DNA of 64,000 nt from contig JBBHKE010000879.1 of NCBI GenBank assembly GCA_037447655.1, positions 164,416-228,415 on the forward strand. Direction: 5' to 3'. The translations under genes and the position numbers were made by a program. Origin of the DNA: Zygnema cylindricum. Lineage: Eukaryota; Streptophyta; Zygnematophyceae; Zygnematales; Zygnemataceae. This document shows positions 47,081 through 56,859 of this stretch, in pieces (position 1 is the stretch's first letter; each line of letters starts with the position of its first letter). The notes beneath the pieces were generated by a model. That model was not told where the DNA came from. It searched no databases and saw only the letters and a program-made list of their open reading frames with translations.

Positions 47081-48401
47081 AGAATAGCTTGGTATGACAT
47101 TGGTGCCTTGTTTCCATAAAGCTGAAACTGGCCAGTGAAGAGCAGCGGAGGTGGTGGAAGAAACAAGAGCGTAGGCAAGGGATGCACGGGGAAGAGGAAA
47201 AATGAGGCGTTGAGGTTCATTTCAAATAATTGTCCTGTAACAAAAAGGGTCAAAAGTCAATCTATCTCTCCAGACCGGGTATAAAACATTTTTTCCGGTT
47301 ATTTATCAGAGATGTAAATTAATTGTAATTTGGGACGATCACATTAATGCTGAAAATTTAAGCAACGATGAAATTTATTTTTAGGTCAATTTCCATGTTA
47401 CATTCAAAGAAAAATATATGACTAAAATGCACCAATCTTTTTTTTTTAAAGTGAATTCCAATAGAATTGAAGGTGAAGTTCCACAGCATTCTGAAAATCA
47501 CCGCAATAAATAAATAAAACATGATACAGACATTTTTTTCATCAAGTCATATGCACTGAAGTTTATGATATAAGAACAAGAAGGAGATGAAGAAGCAGAG
47601 GTCGTTTAAAAGCCACATCAATTTATATTATTGTAGGTTTAAACATTTTAAAAGGTTACAATCGATATTCACTAAAAGTACCAGGAGAAAATACTGTTCA
47701 CATACAAATAGATTTTCCATCCTGTCTTTGGCATAATCTTCACAGTACGTTACAAAAACAGGTCACTAAATCAAAAACTAAAAGACACAACTAACAATCC
47801 CGTCATAAAATTCAGAATGTAGGCACCTGGTTTCATGAACTTGCACCTCCAATTCATGATACAAAAAATATAAAAGAATTTGATTTAAAATACTAACTAT
47901 AATAGTCAGCAGTAGCACCAATTAGTACATCAACACCCAAATCTAAAAGTACATAACCGTTTGAGCCTTACATTTTTTTGTAGCAATATTCCCTATATTT
48001 GAATCCATATCCCAGATTTGGGGATTTTCAGTGAGGCTATGCCCCTTGCACATTCCCTTTGTGCAAATCATGTCACACTTCAACATTCCAGCAAACGGCA
48101 TACAACCATATCTCAACAGTGAAGACCGGCTCACTTCCGTCAGTCCCCAAAAACCAGAAACTTTCTTCTCAACCCCATAAAACGGAATTTAAAAATCAAA
48201 CATTCCATTCGCTTTCAACTTCCCGGAAACGGTCTGTGCCAGAAAATTACACAGACACTAAGTTTGGCAAGTGAACTTTAAAGCTCAAGCCGATTCCAAA
48301 AGCGTCCAAAATTCCAGTGTCGGTGATCTGCTCTGGAAAGACTTTATCTGAATCCTAATCGATTTTCCAGCCTAATTCACAGGTAACTCAAGTATGTTCC
48401 C

Positions 48402-50172
48402 CTAGGCGTTCCCCTGGAAACTAGAAAATTTGCAATCCGCGTCCAAAACTCCCGAGGAGACATAGTCGGTCGTCGAGCCGTCAAGGAATCCTCGGCCGCT
48501 GTCGCTGTCGGCCGCAATGGGATGCTGGAGGAGGGCTGCCAGACGCGAGAATTCAACGGCGCGATCATCCCGCCCTTCCCGGTACGTCTGGCCGAGGACT
48601 CCGTGGACCGAGGGAGTAGTCTGGAGAGAGGGAGACAAAAAGGAAACAAAGTGGGAAGAAGGGAGAGAAACATGTTAGGGATAAGTGGGGAAGAAATGGG
48701 GAAAACGTTCTCAATGTTGGACTGCAATCGACAATGAATGTCCACGAGGCTGAGGTTGAGAGCAAGACAGGGAAATGGATAAGCTGCAACGCCAATAGGA
48801 GAGGGAAAGAGAGATATAGAATGGTACCTTAAACCAGTTGATTCCGAGGCTGAAGTGAACCTCCGCGTCTTCCGGCCTCTGAAGTATTGGGTTTGCTACA
48901 CGAATACAGACGTCCATGTCCAAAAGATCCGCAATTTTCACACTGTAATAGTCCACATCATAAGGTCCCTTCTTCTCTATATCCTCAAACTTGATGGTCA
49001 AACCGCCTTCCGTTTTCAATTCATCTCCAACCTGCATTCTCGGAAGATCCTCACCGTCTACTGCCGCGAGTTCCAAAAATCCCTCCCCACGATTAGTTTC
49101 CTTTCCCCCACGTGCTACTAAATGGAGACTATGGCCTTCTCCCTCCGCGAACCACAAAAGACCCACTTCCTTGATCCATGTTTGCGTAGCTTTTCCGTTC
49201 TTGATAACCGTGGCACTTTCCGTACGGTTGTCCAAGTATCCGGTCATCTTCATGTTGATGTGGAGGTTGGAGTCGGAAACAAGACAAAAGCTCTTGTCGG
49301 ATTCTCCGCTGAAATCGTAGTGAGTGCCGTGTTCACCGACCAAATGTGGATCGTCGTTTACCGTGGCTTTGCATTTTCCACCCACCTTTGTCTTTACCAA
49401 AACGTTTTATGTGCATTCTGGGCTCTTTCCACCGCGATACACAAAGCACAGACCTCCATAGGCTCCCCTGAAAGACACAAATCGGTACAAAAATACAGTT
49501 AATTTTGGATAATTTGGTTAGTTCGAGCCGGCTAGGCTAACTTAAGCTAAAAGCAGGATATGAGTATTATTGATCTAATACACAACTCTTAAACTGATGC
49601 AAATTGTACCTTGTAAAACGGAAGGAAATTTGAAGTAGTGGAATATCAATGCAACTTGATATCATTGCATTCATAGCACATCACAATTTTGTTGTTCGCA
49701 AGTATATTCTTAAAAACACAAGGTTTAGTGAGAATATGTATCCGTACATGTTAAGCCATTGCCAAAAAGTACACTTCGATGCATCCTTGCATTTAAGGCA
49801 ACATTTTTCCGCCGAACCCTTTTTGTATGCTCGAATATTGGCGTTGACCACCGTGTCATCCGGAAGGTCGCCCGTCAAATAAAACGCGGCCGTTCCGTAT
49901 CCTACCAACAACGGACAGTTGGACGGAATCTGTACGGAGAAACAGCCATGGAACAGGTTCAGTGTGGTGAAAATTTAGCGGATTCCCTAAGCTCCAAGTT
50001 TGCCCCGCATCGCCTTTTCACTTACCGCGAACTTTCCCTTGAGACCTCCATTTTTACATGGCCCCGTGTTGCAGCCATTGTTGACGCGGTAGTTGGGGCA
50101 TTGGGCTGTCACGACTACGCCGCCCACGAGAGCGAGAAAGAGGAGAGAGGATACCAAGGGACTGGCAGCCAT
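48402..50172 (-). pseudogene. Root_cap-like secreted protein, paralogue 2 (nearly intact, one internal stop)
   Basis: Four exons, 50172-50026, 49929-49748, 49467-48828 and 48620-48402, join in phase with GT-AG sites into 395 codons with one TAA at 49409-49407 (codon 130). Residues 1-24 are a clear signal peptide (MAASPLVSSLLFLALVGGVV). Then come a Cys-rich segment (CPNYRVNNGCNTGPCKNGG), a PAN/apple-like cluster (EKCCLKCKDASKCTFWQW) and, from about residue 140, a domain matching plant Root_cap/EXPP1-type proteins: CKATVNDDPHLVGEHGTHYD, FCLVSDSNLHINMKMTGY, TWIKEVGLLWF and the C-terminal VHGVLGQTYRE with CKFS. It is probably a secreted or wall protein; plant relatives have no known enzymatic activity. 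All 265 codons after the stop are open, so it could be a very recent lesion, a sequencing error or a read-through stop. A copia element begins 36 bp upstream of the ATG. Confidence 0.8.
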
Positions 50173-50208
50173 GGCTGGAAAGACTTGTGGTGAAAATGAG
50201 GATGGTAA

Positions 50209-50854
50209 TGAAGGACCTGAAGCAAAAGAGTTTTACAATAAATAATTCATAAAACATAAATCATTACACAGCGGAAGCTCATAAAAGACAAGAGGAATAT
50301 TCAGCCAAAAAGATTTATAAGTGTTTTTGGCCGAAGCCTCTTTACATCATCTCTCTTCTCTCTTCTCTCTCTTCTCTAAATAATCTCTTCTCCAAGATTA
50401 ATCATCTAAGATAGATTGATTAATTAATTCAATCGATACTCTGCACATGTACACTGTTGTCTATATATACTCGCTACTCTACACTAAGAGACAACAAGAT
50501 AAGACAAGCAGAACTTAGCGTAGCGACGAAGTCTGTCCCTAGCTGACTATGCACTCTTCAATGAAAATTCCACGAAGGAAGGCGCACGCGCTTTCTTCCT
50601 TCGAAACAACAAACCCCGAACGTTGACTTAACACGTGTCACTTCACAAGTACACCTGCACGCAAAATCAAACATCTGTACATGAAGACAAAAATCACGCG
50701 AAACGAAATAGTATGTTTCGTTCGCGGACGCTTCAAAATTAGTACCACCAAACTTACATCGTACGTTTCGTATGATGACGTGGTACTTCACGTCAACAAT
50801 TAAATGTTGGTATGACGCTTTGCGGAAATACCGCGGAACGACAATAATCCAACA
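50209..50854 (-). repeat. Copia-1 3' LTR
   Basis: 646 bp, near-identical to 55613-56261. It begins TGTTGGATTATTGTCG on the minus strand and ends ...CTTCA; the terminal bases have drifted from the CTACA of the other LTR. A TATATATA box lies at about 50461-50470 (minus). Confidence 0.93.
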
Positions 50855-53800
50855 ATCCCCCTCTTATTGTCGGAATCGCCAAACTCTTCAAAAAAATCCA
50901 AGTTTCGGTCATCCCCTCTCAACATATCATGTGTAGCAGCCTTTGTCAACAAATCAGCCGCCTCCTCTTTAGTTGGTACGTACGAAAATTCAATCTCATT
51001 TGCCGTAACCAAATCTCTTACAAAATGCCATTGGATCCTAATGTGTTTCGTCCTCTTGTGAAACACAGGATTTTTCGCCAACGCCATAGAACTCATGTTG
51101 TTACAATAAATCGTCATACAACCAATAGAAATGCTTAACTCACGTAACATCTCCTTAATCCAAATCGATGCCTTAGCTGCATGACACGCAGCCATATACT
51201 CAGATTCTGTGGAACTCAACACAACCGTAGGTTGTAGCTTTGAACTCCACGAGATCGCAGCTCCTCCAAAAATAAATGCATATCTTGACGTAGACTTACT
51301 TGAATCAAAATCGCCGCCCCAATCCGCGTCACAATACCCAACACACTCCAAAATTTTTTTGTCAAAAGTAAACAAAAGTCCAAGATCAATCGTACCAACC
51401 AAGTATCGAAAGATACGTCGTACGGCCTCCCAATGCGCCTTCTTTGGCTCGTGACAATAACGGCTAACGATAGAAATCGCGGCCGAAATATCTGGACGAG
51501 TACCAACGCTAAGGTACATAAGTGAACCAACCCCCACTCGATATGGTACGTCGATAGAATCCTCATCTTCAAACTTACGAATGTGAAGGTTTGCATCCAA
51601 CGGGGTAGAAAGCCGTTTCGCGTCAAACATACCAAATCTCTCCAAAATCTCCTTGCAATATTGAGCTTGACCCAATTTAATGTTCCCCTCCTTGTCACGT
51701 ATCACTTCAATCCCCAAAATATATCGTTCCTCTCCAAGATCCGTTACTTTGAAACGTAACCCAAGATAACGTTTCAACTCATCAATGCGCTCCAACTTGT
51801 CGCATGCCATCAAGAAATCATCCACATATACGAAAAGATGATTTGATCAACTCCTTCACCTTTCACGTAAACTCCTGAATTGGACGTAGTCCGTACAAAT
51901 CCAAACTTCAATAGCACTTGATGAAGTCTCAAATACCAAGTGCGTGGTGCTTGTTTCAAACCATATAATGATTTTCTCAAACGCCATACATTTCCTTCCT
52001 TCAAAGGAGAGACACCTTCCGGTACCTTCATATATACCTCTTCCTCCAACTCACCATTTAAAAACGCAGTTTCACGTCCATTTGATGGACGTGCTTCTTC
52101 CCCATCGCTGCTATTGCAATAATAATCCGTAGTGAGTCGAACTTCACCACGGGAGCATAAGTCTCCTTAAAATCGATTCCCTCACGTTGTTGGAACCCTT
52201 TACACACAAGCCTCGCCTTGTACCTAATAATTTCACCCGACACTCCAGTTTTGGTTTTAAAGACCCACTTTGCATCAATCGCCTTTTTCCCCTCCGGTAA
52301 TTTCACTTCCTCAAAAGTTCGATTATCAACCACTGACTTAAATTCTTTCTCCCACGCCGGTTTCCACTTACTCTCCCAATCGGTCGACCTCCTCGCCTCG
52401 ACATAAGATTGAGGGTCGCCGGTCATATTTTCCGTAAGTGATTGCTACAAAAGGAACTCCGTCTCCTTAGCATCGGAAAGAAAATAATGCGAATTTGATG
52501 TATTTTCCCCTTTTCGATCATAAGTGAGTTTCTCCGGTTTCTTCCCCTTTGTAATCCGAGAGCTCCTCCTAATAACTTGCTCCTCCTCTTTTTCCTCTTT
52601 GTCTTCCTCGGATTCAATTTCAATTTCCTTCTCACTCGATTTAGAACTCAATTTAGAACTTTGAGATTTCCGAATGTTCGAAGGCACTCGGGAATCCAAA
52701 GATCCATTACTCTTTCTTTCAAATTCAATTTCAACCGATTTCTTCAAGTTCTTTTTCTTAGTGTTCTCATTTGGTTCTACATCGGATTCCGAATCCCCAA
52801 TGAACGGAAAGTTCTCAATTTCACTCTCCTCATAGAAATCCAAATTTTCTTTAAATTTCCCAACGGAATTCATGGCGGATTTGAGATCCTCATGAAAATC
52901 CACATTCCGAGATTCCTCCACGGTGTGACGAGCCGGATCATACACTCGGTACAAATTTCCCTTTGCACTATAACCAACAAAAATTCCCGGCCAACACCTT
53001 GGTGCAAATTTCCCCTTCCTCTTAATTGATTCTACATAAACCGTAGCATGACATCCCCAAATTCTCAAATGATGAACCGTGGGCTTTCTACCACTCCATA
53101 ACTCCTCCGGTGTTTTACTTCCGGAAACCGAAGTGAGTCTTCGGTTACAAATGTAATTCGCCGTAAGAATCGCATCTCCCCACAAAAACATCTCTCGTCC
53201 GGAGCTATGAACCATCGCACGGACCATTTCTTGTAAGGTACGATTCTTTCTCTCGGCCACTCCATTTGATTCCGGAGAATAAGGCGCCGTGAATTGATGC
53301 CTTATCCCCCACTCCTTACAATACCCCTCAAAAACAACAAACTCCCCTCCATTATCCGATCGAATAGACTTAAGCTTCTTATCAATTTGCCTTTCGGCCA
53401 TTACATGCCATTCTTTAAATTTTTCAAATGCATCCGATTTCTTTTTCAATAAGTACACCCATGACTTCCGAGAGAAGTCATCAACAATCACCAAAGTATA
53501 CTTATTACCTCCAATTGTCTCGGGTTTAATATGTCCACAAAGATCGATGTGAACAACCTCCAAAGGACTTTGAGCACGATGCTTGATGTCTTTATTCGGA
53601 TGAGATTTCCGAATTTGACGTCCTTTGCTACATCCTCCGCATCCGTTCACCTTCTCACCGGATGCAAGGTCCAAACCCCTCACCGAAGAATGACGATTCA
53701 TCTTCTTCAAACTTACCTCGGATGTATGACACATTTGATGATGCCATAAGGTAAGATCACCTTTCAATTCCGAAATTTGATGTGAAATTCCCTCGGTGGG

Positions 53801-55570
53801 AACTTTAGATTTCGGCCTCCTCCATAAGAGCCGACTATGATTCGCATCCGTTACAACTCCTTCTCCAATTACATTCCCCTTCTCATTTCAAATCTCGATA
53901 GATTGATCACCTCTCGCAAGTAAGCTTCCACCACTCTTTTGGATTTGTGGAACGCTTAACAAATTGACCGAACCGTCCGGAATGTAAAGAGTATTTTGAA
54001 GACGATACTCCGTCGATCTCTCCTTCCCATCATTATCCCATGAAAGAAGATCAAGCCGAACCGTGCCAACCGTACCAACCGAAATGACATGGCCGCTTGC
54101 TACCGTAATAAACTTTGGAACCGTAAGTTCCCTCATGTCATCAAACAAGGTAGCATCCGTGCAAACATGGTGAGATGCCCCCGTATCAATGATCCACTCT
54201 TTTTCCAAATTTCCTCCACTACTTACCGAATCAAGGGTAAGGTTAAGAACCGGAAAAACATCACCGGTTTCATTACCATAGTCAAAGTAATTTGCATTAC
54301 CATAACCACTACCACCACCGCGGCGTCCTCCTCGGCCGCCACCTCGGGCGCCTCTATCACCTCCTCTAGCTCCTCTTCCACCTCCGGTATCTCCACTCTT
54401 TGCATAACATTGAGGGATCGTATGCCCCCACTTACCGCAAAAATGACATTGCTTATCCTTATCCGGACAAGATGAAGACAAATGTCCAAGCCGGTTACAC
54501 CGGTAGCATGTCACATTGGAAAGATCCGAAGGGACTTTCGGTGGACGACCTTGCTCCCTCTTGTTGCCTCGGCCGCCACCACCACCTCTCGGGCCACCTC
54601 CTCTACCACCTCCTCTACCACCGGCATAGTTAAGATCCGGGGTTTCGGGAGTAGTAGAGTTGAGAACTCCTCCTCCTCCACTTGAAGAAGCCGATGGAGT
54701 TCCCTCCGACATTTTGATAAAATTGACGGTGAATCCGAAAGTGTTATCCGCCTTCGCTCGTAAAATAGCTTTAAGATGCGAAAGCTTCTCCGGCAAAGCG
54801 TTAAGAAACACGCTTAATTTATCCGCATCCAAAATAACTCGACCATTGTTGAGTAATTGCTCGAGTATAATATTGAAGCGCTTCACGGCATCATCCATCA
54901 ATTCATTTGACTTGATTTTAAAATTCATAAAATCCGTATAAACATATTGACCTTTGTTCTCAACGCCTTTCTCATATTGCTCCTCAAGTGCTTGCCAACC
55001 CTCATGGGCCGTGCCGTGAGCGAGAAAATGATCAAGCACGGAAAAAGTGCAATTTTTCATCAACCCGGTCGTTGCCGCAATATCCTTCAACCTCCATTGA
55101 GAACGTGCCTTGCTCTCTGTTGGCATCTTCTCTTCTCCATTGACAATCCTCCAAAGCCTCTTGAGAATAAGTTGATTTGAAATAAATTTCTTCCAAACCG
55201 CATAATTCGTGCCATTAAAGGCCACGGATTTCCCCGACATATTATAATCATCTTCATTATCCAACGCCTCTTCAAAATCTGAATCTTCCTCTATCTTTGC
55301 TTTACCTTTCCTAATTCTCTATTTTATCTCACTTGCATTAGCTCCTCCACTGAATGGATCGGAAGCCTGAAATGAAGCAAATTCTCTTTTCTCACTAGAT
55401 TGAGTTTGAAATCGTGAATCTACATATCTCATTAATGTATCAAACATCTCCTCAAATTTTCTCTCCGTATTCCGGGTCTCCTCAAATTGAGAACCCGAAA
55501 AACTGAACTCTCTTGCTCTCTCCGAAGTCGACATGGGGGAAGGAGTATTTCTATTCTTCTTCCTCCCCAT
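50800..55570 (-). pseudogene. Copia-1 gag-pol, broken
   Basis: Gag starts at 55570 (MGRKKNRNTPSPMSTSERA). It carries two zinc knuckles (CYRCNRLGHLSSSC; CHFCGKWGHTIPQC) and RGG repeats. The protease motif DTGASHH follows at about 54180. Integrase has the HHCC region (LWHHQMCHTSEVSLKKMNRH, then CGGC) and the catalytic segments HIDLCGH, RSDNGGEF and NGVAERKNR. RT has KARLVCKGFQQREG and YVDD; RNase H has TRPDISAA, CDADWGGD and SSTESEYMAACHA. In-frame stops are at 55321-55319, 53890-53888 and 52447-52445. Frame changes occur near 52066 (after QMDVK) and just before YVDD near 51835. Pol reads through the purine tract and ends about 55 bp inside the 3' LTR. Confidence 0.92.
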
Positions 55571-55597
55571 GCGCTCTCTCTCTAACTCCGAAGAACT

Positions 55598-55611
55598 TGC
55601 TCCGATACCAA
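55598..55611 (-). promoter_or_regulatory. Copia-1 primer binding site (initiator tRNA-Met 3' end)
   Basis: TTGGTATCGGAGC directly follows the 5' LTR, as in most plant copia elements, whose consensus is TGGTATCAGAGC. Confidence 0.85.
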
Positions 55612-55612
55612 T

Positions 55613-56261
55613 TGTAGGATCTTAAGCAAAAGAGTTTCTCTTAAAATAATTCATAAAACATAAATCATTACACAGCGGAAGCTCATAAAAGACAAGAGGA
55701 ATATTCAGCCAAAAAGATTTATAAGTGTTCTTGGCCGAAGCCTCTTTACATCATGTCTCTTCTCTCTTCTCTCTCTTCACTCTTCTCTTTAAATAATCTC
55801 TACTCCAATATAAATCCTCTATGATTAATTGGTTGATTAATTAATACTCTGCACATGTACAGTGCTGCCTATGTATACTCGCTACTCTACACTAAGAGAC
55901 AACAAGATAAGACAAGCAGAACTTAGCGTAGCGACGAAGTCTCTCCCTAGCTGACTTTGCACTCTTCAATGTAAATTCCACGAAGGAAAGCGCACGCGCT
56001 TTATTCCTTCGAAACAACAAACTCCAAACGTTGACTTAACACGTGTCACTTCACAAGTACACCTACACGCAAAATCAAACATCTGTACATGAAGACAAAA
56101 GTCACGCGAAACGAAATAGTATGTTTCGTTCGCGGACGCTTCAAAATTAGTACCACGAAACTTACATGGTACGTTTCGTATGATGACGTGGTACTTCACG
56201 TCAACAATTAAGTGTTGGTATGACGCTTCGCGGAAATACCGCGAACGACAATAATCCAACA
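55613..56261 (-). repeat. Copia-1 5' LTR
   Basis: 649 bp, starting TGTTGG at 56261 and ending CTACA at 55613 on the minus strand. It contains the promoter for the element. Open frames inside both LTRs (for example 56259-55966) are shared only because the LTRs are. Confidence 0.93.
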
Positions 56262-56266
56262 GGTAA

Positions 56267-56412
56267 CAGGGGGAGAACGAAAGAGGGGATTACAAAAAGA
56301 GAGAGAGATGCTGACGAGAAGTGGGAGAGAAGTGTGGGAAAGGGGAGTGAGGGAATCGACGAGAAAAGTGAGAGAAGAGGGAAAGAAGATAGAAGGAAGA
56401 GAGAGGGCAGGA
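56267..56412. repeat. Purine-rich spacer between the two copia elements
   Basis: GAGAGAGAGATG, GTGGGAGAG and GGAAGAGAG words, like the 5' flank of paralogue 1 at 44040-44160. I infer that it is the original upstream DNA of Root_cap-like paralogue 2, displaced by the Copia-1 insertion. Confidence 0.6.
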
Positions 56413-56859
56413 TGTTACAGGACATTTAGCGTAGGATATTTTTTGTCTTGTTCGTACGTTTTCTTACGTCGGTCAAGTCTTGTTGACCGACTTGTCCGCA
56501 CGTCTCACTTTTTGATCATGTCCGTACTTCCATACGTCGGTCCAGTCAATTGTACTTTTTCGTTACATACGTCGGTCTAGTCCTTTACGTAGAAGTCCTT
56601 TGACCGTCAGTCCAGTCTTTTAGCCGACGGTCCAGTCTTTTGTCTTACATACATTTGTTAGAATCTAGACTAAGATTACTTTGTTACAGCGCACCGTAGA
56701 GCGCTTAGACTCCATAGTAATTAGCAATTGTATATTTTGTATATAAGTGACTCTTCTCACTTAATAAAATCATCCCAAATACAAATCAATTCCTCTCTCC
56801 AATGTATTGATCTTTCTCTTCTGTACAATTTCATGGCTTGCGCCAATCTACCTCCAATA
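56413..56859 (+). repeat. Copia-2 5' LTR
   Basis: 447 bp, TGTTACAGG...CCTCCAATA. U3 contains repeated CGTCGGTCCAGTC-type motifs between 56467 and 56640. An ATG at 56833 opens the gag frame inside the LTR. Confidence 0.94.
56740..56747 (+). promoter_or_regulatory. TATA box of the Copia-2 5' LTR
   Basis: TATATAAG, followed by GTGACTCTTCTCAC; the same box is at 61777-61784 in the 3' LTR. Its position fits the U3/R boundary. Confidence 0.6.

Larger units (their letters stand above)
44012..48401. other. Spacer between the two Root_cap-like paralogues
   Basis: 44040-44160 is a purine-rich (pyrimidine-rich on the gene strand) 5' flank of paralogue 1. Two MITEs lie at 45288-45500 and 46456-46645, and a half-MITE at 46973-47080. 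48060-48330 is the 3' flank of paralogue 2, alignable to 41137-41400. No further gene is supported between 44200 and 48060. Confidence 0.6.
50209..56261 (-). mobile_element. Copia-1: full-length Ty1-copia LTR retrotransposon, 6053 bp, decayed
   Basis: Two LTRs (50209-50854 and 55613-56261) flank a gag-protease-integrase-RT-RNase H unit on the minus strand, the Ty1-copia gene order. A 5-bp target duplication, GGTAA, lies at 50204-50208 and 56262-56266. The 5' LTR is followed by the primer site ATTGGTATCGGAGC, complementary to the 3' end of initiator tRNA-Met. A purine tract (AATAAGAGGGGGAT on the minus strand, at 50855-50868) precedes the 3' LTR. The coding frame has three nonsense codons and two frameshifts, so the copy cannot make a full polyprotein. 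Confidence 0.95.

Noticed and set aside
55966-56259. Open frames conserved between the two Copia-1 LTRs
   Set aside because: They are conserved only because the LTRs are near-identical; no protein features.
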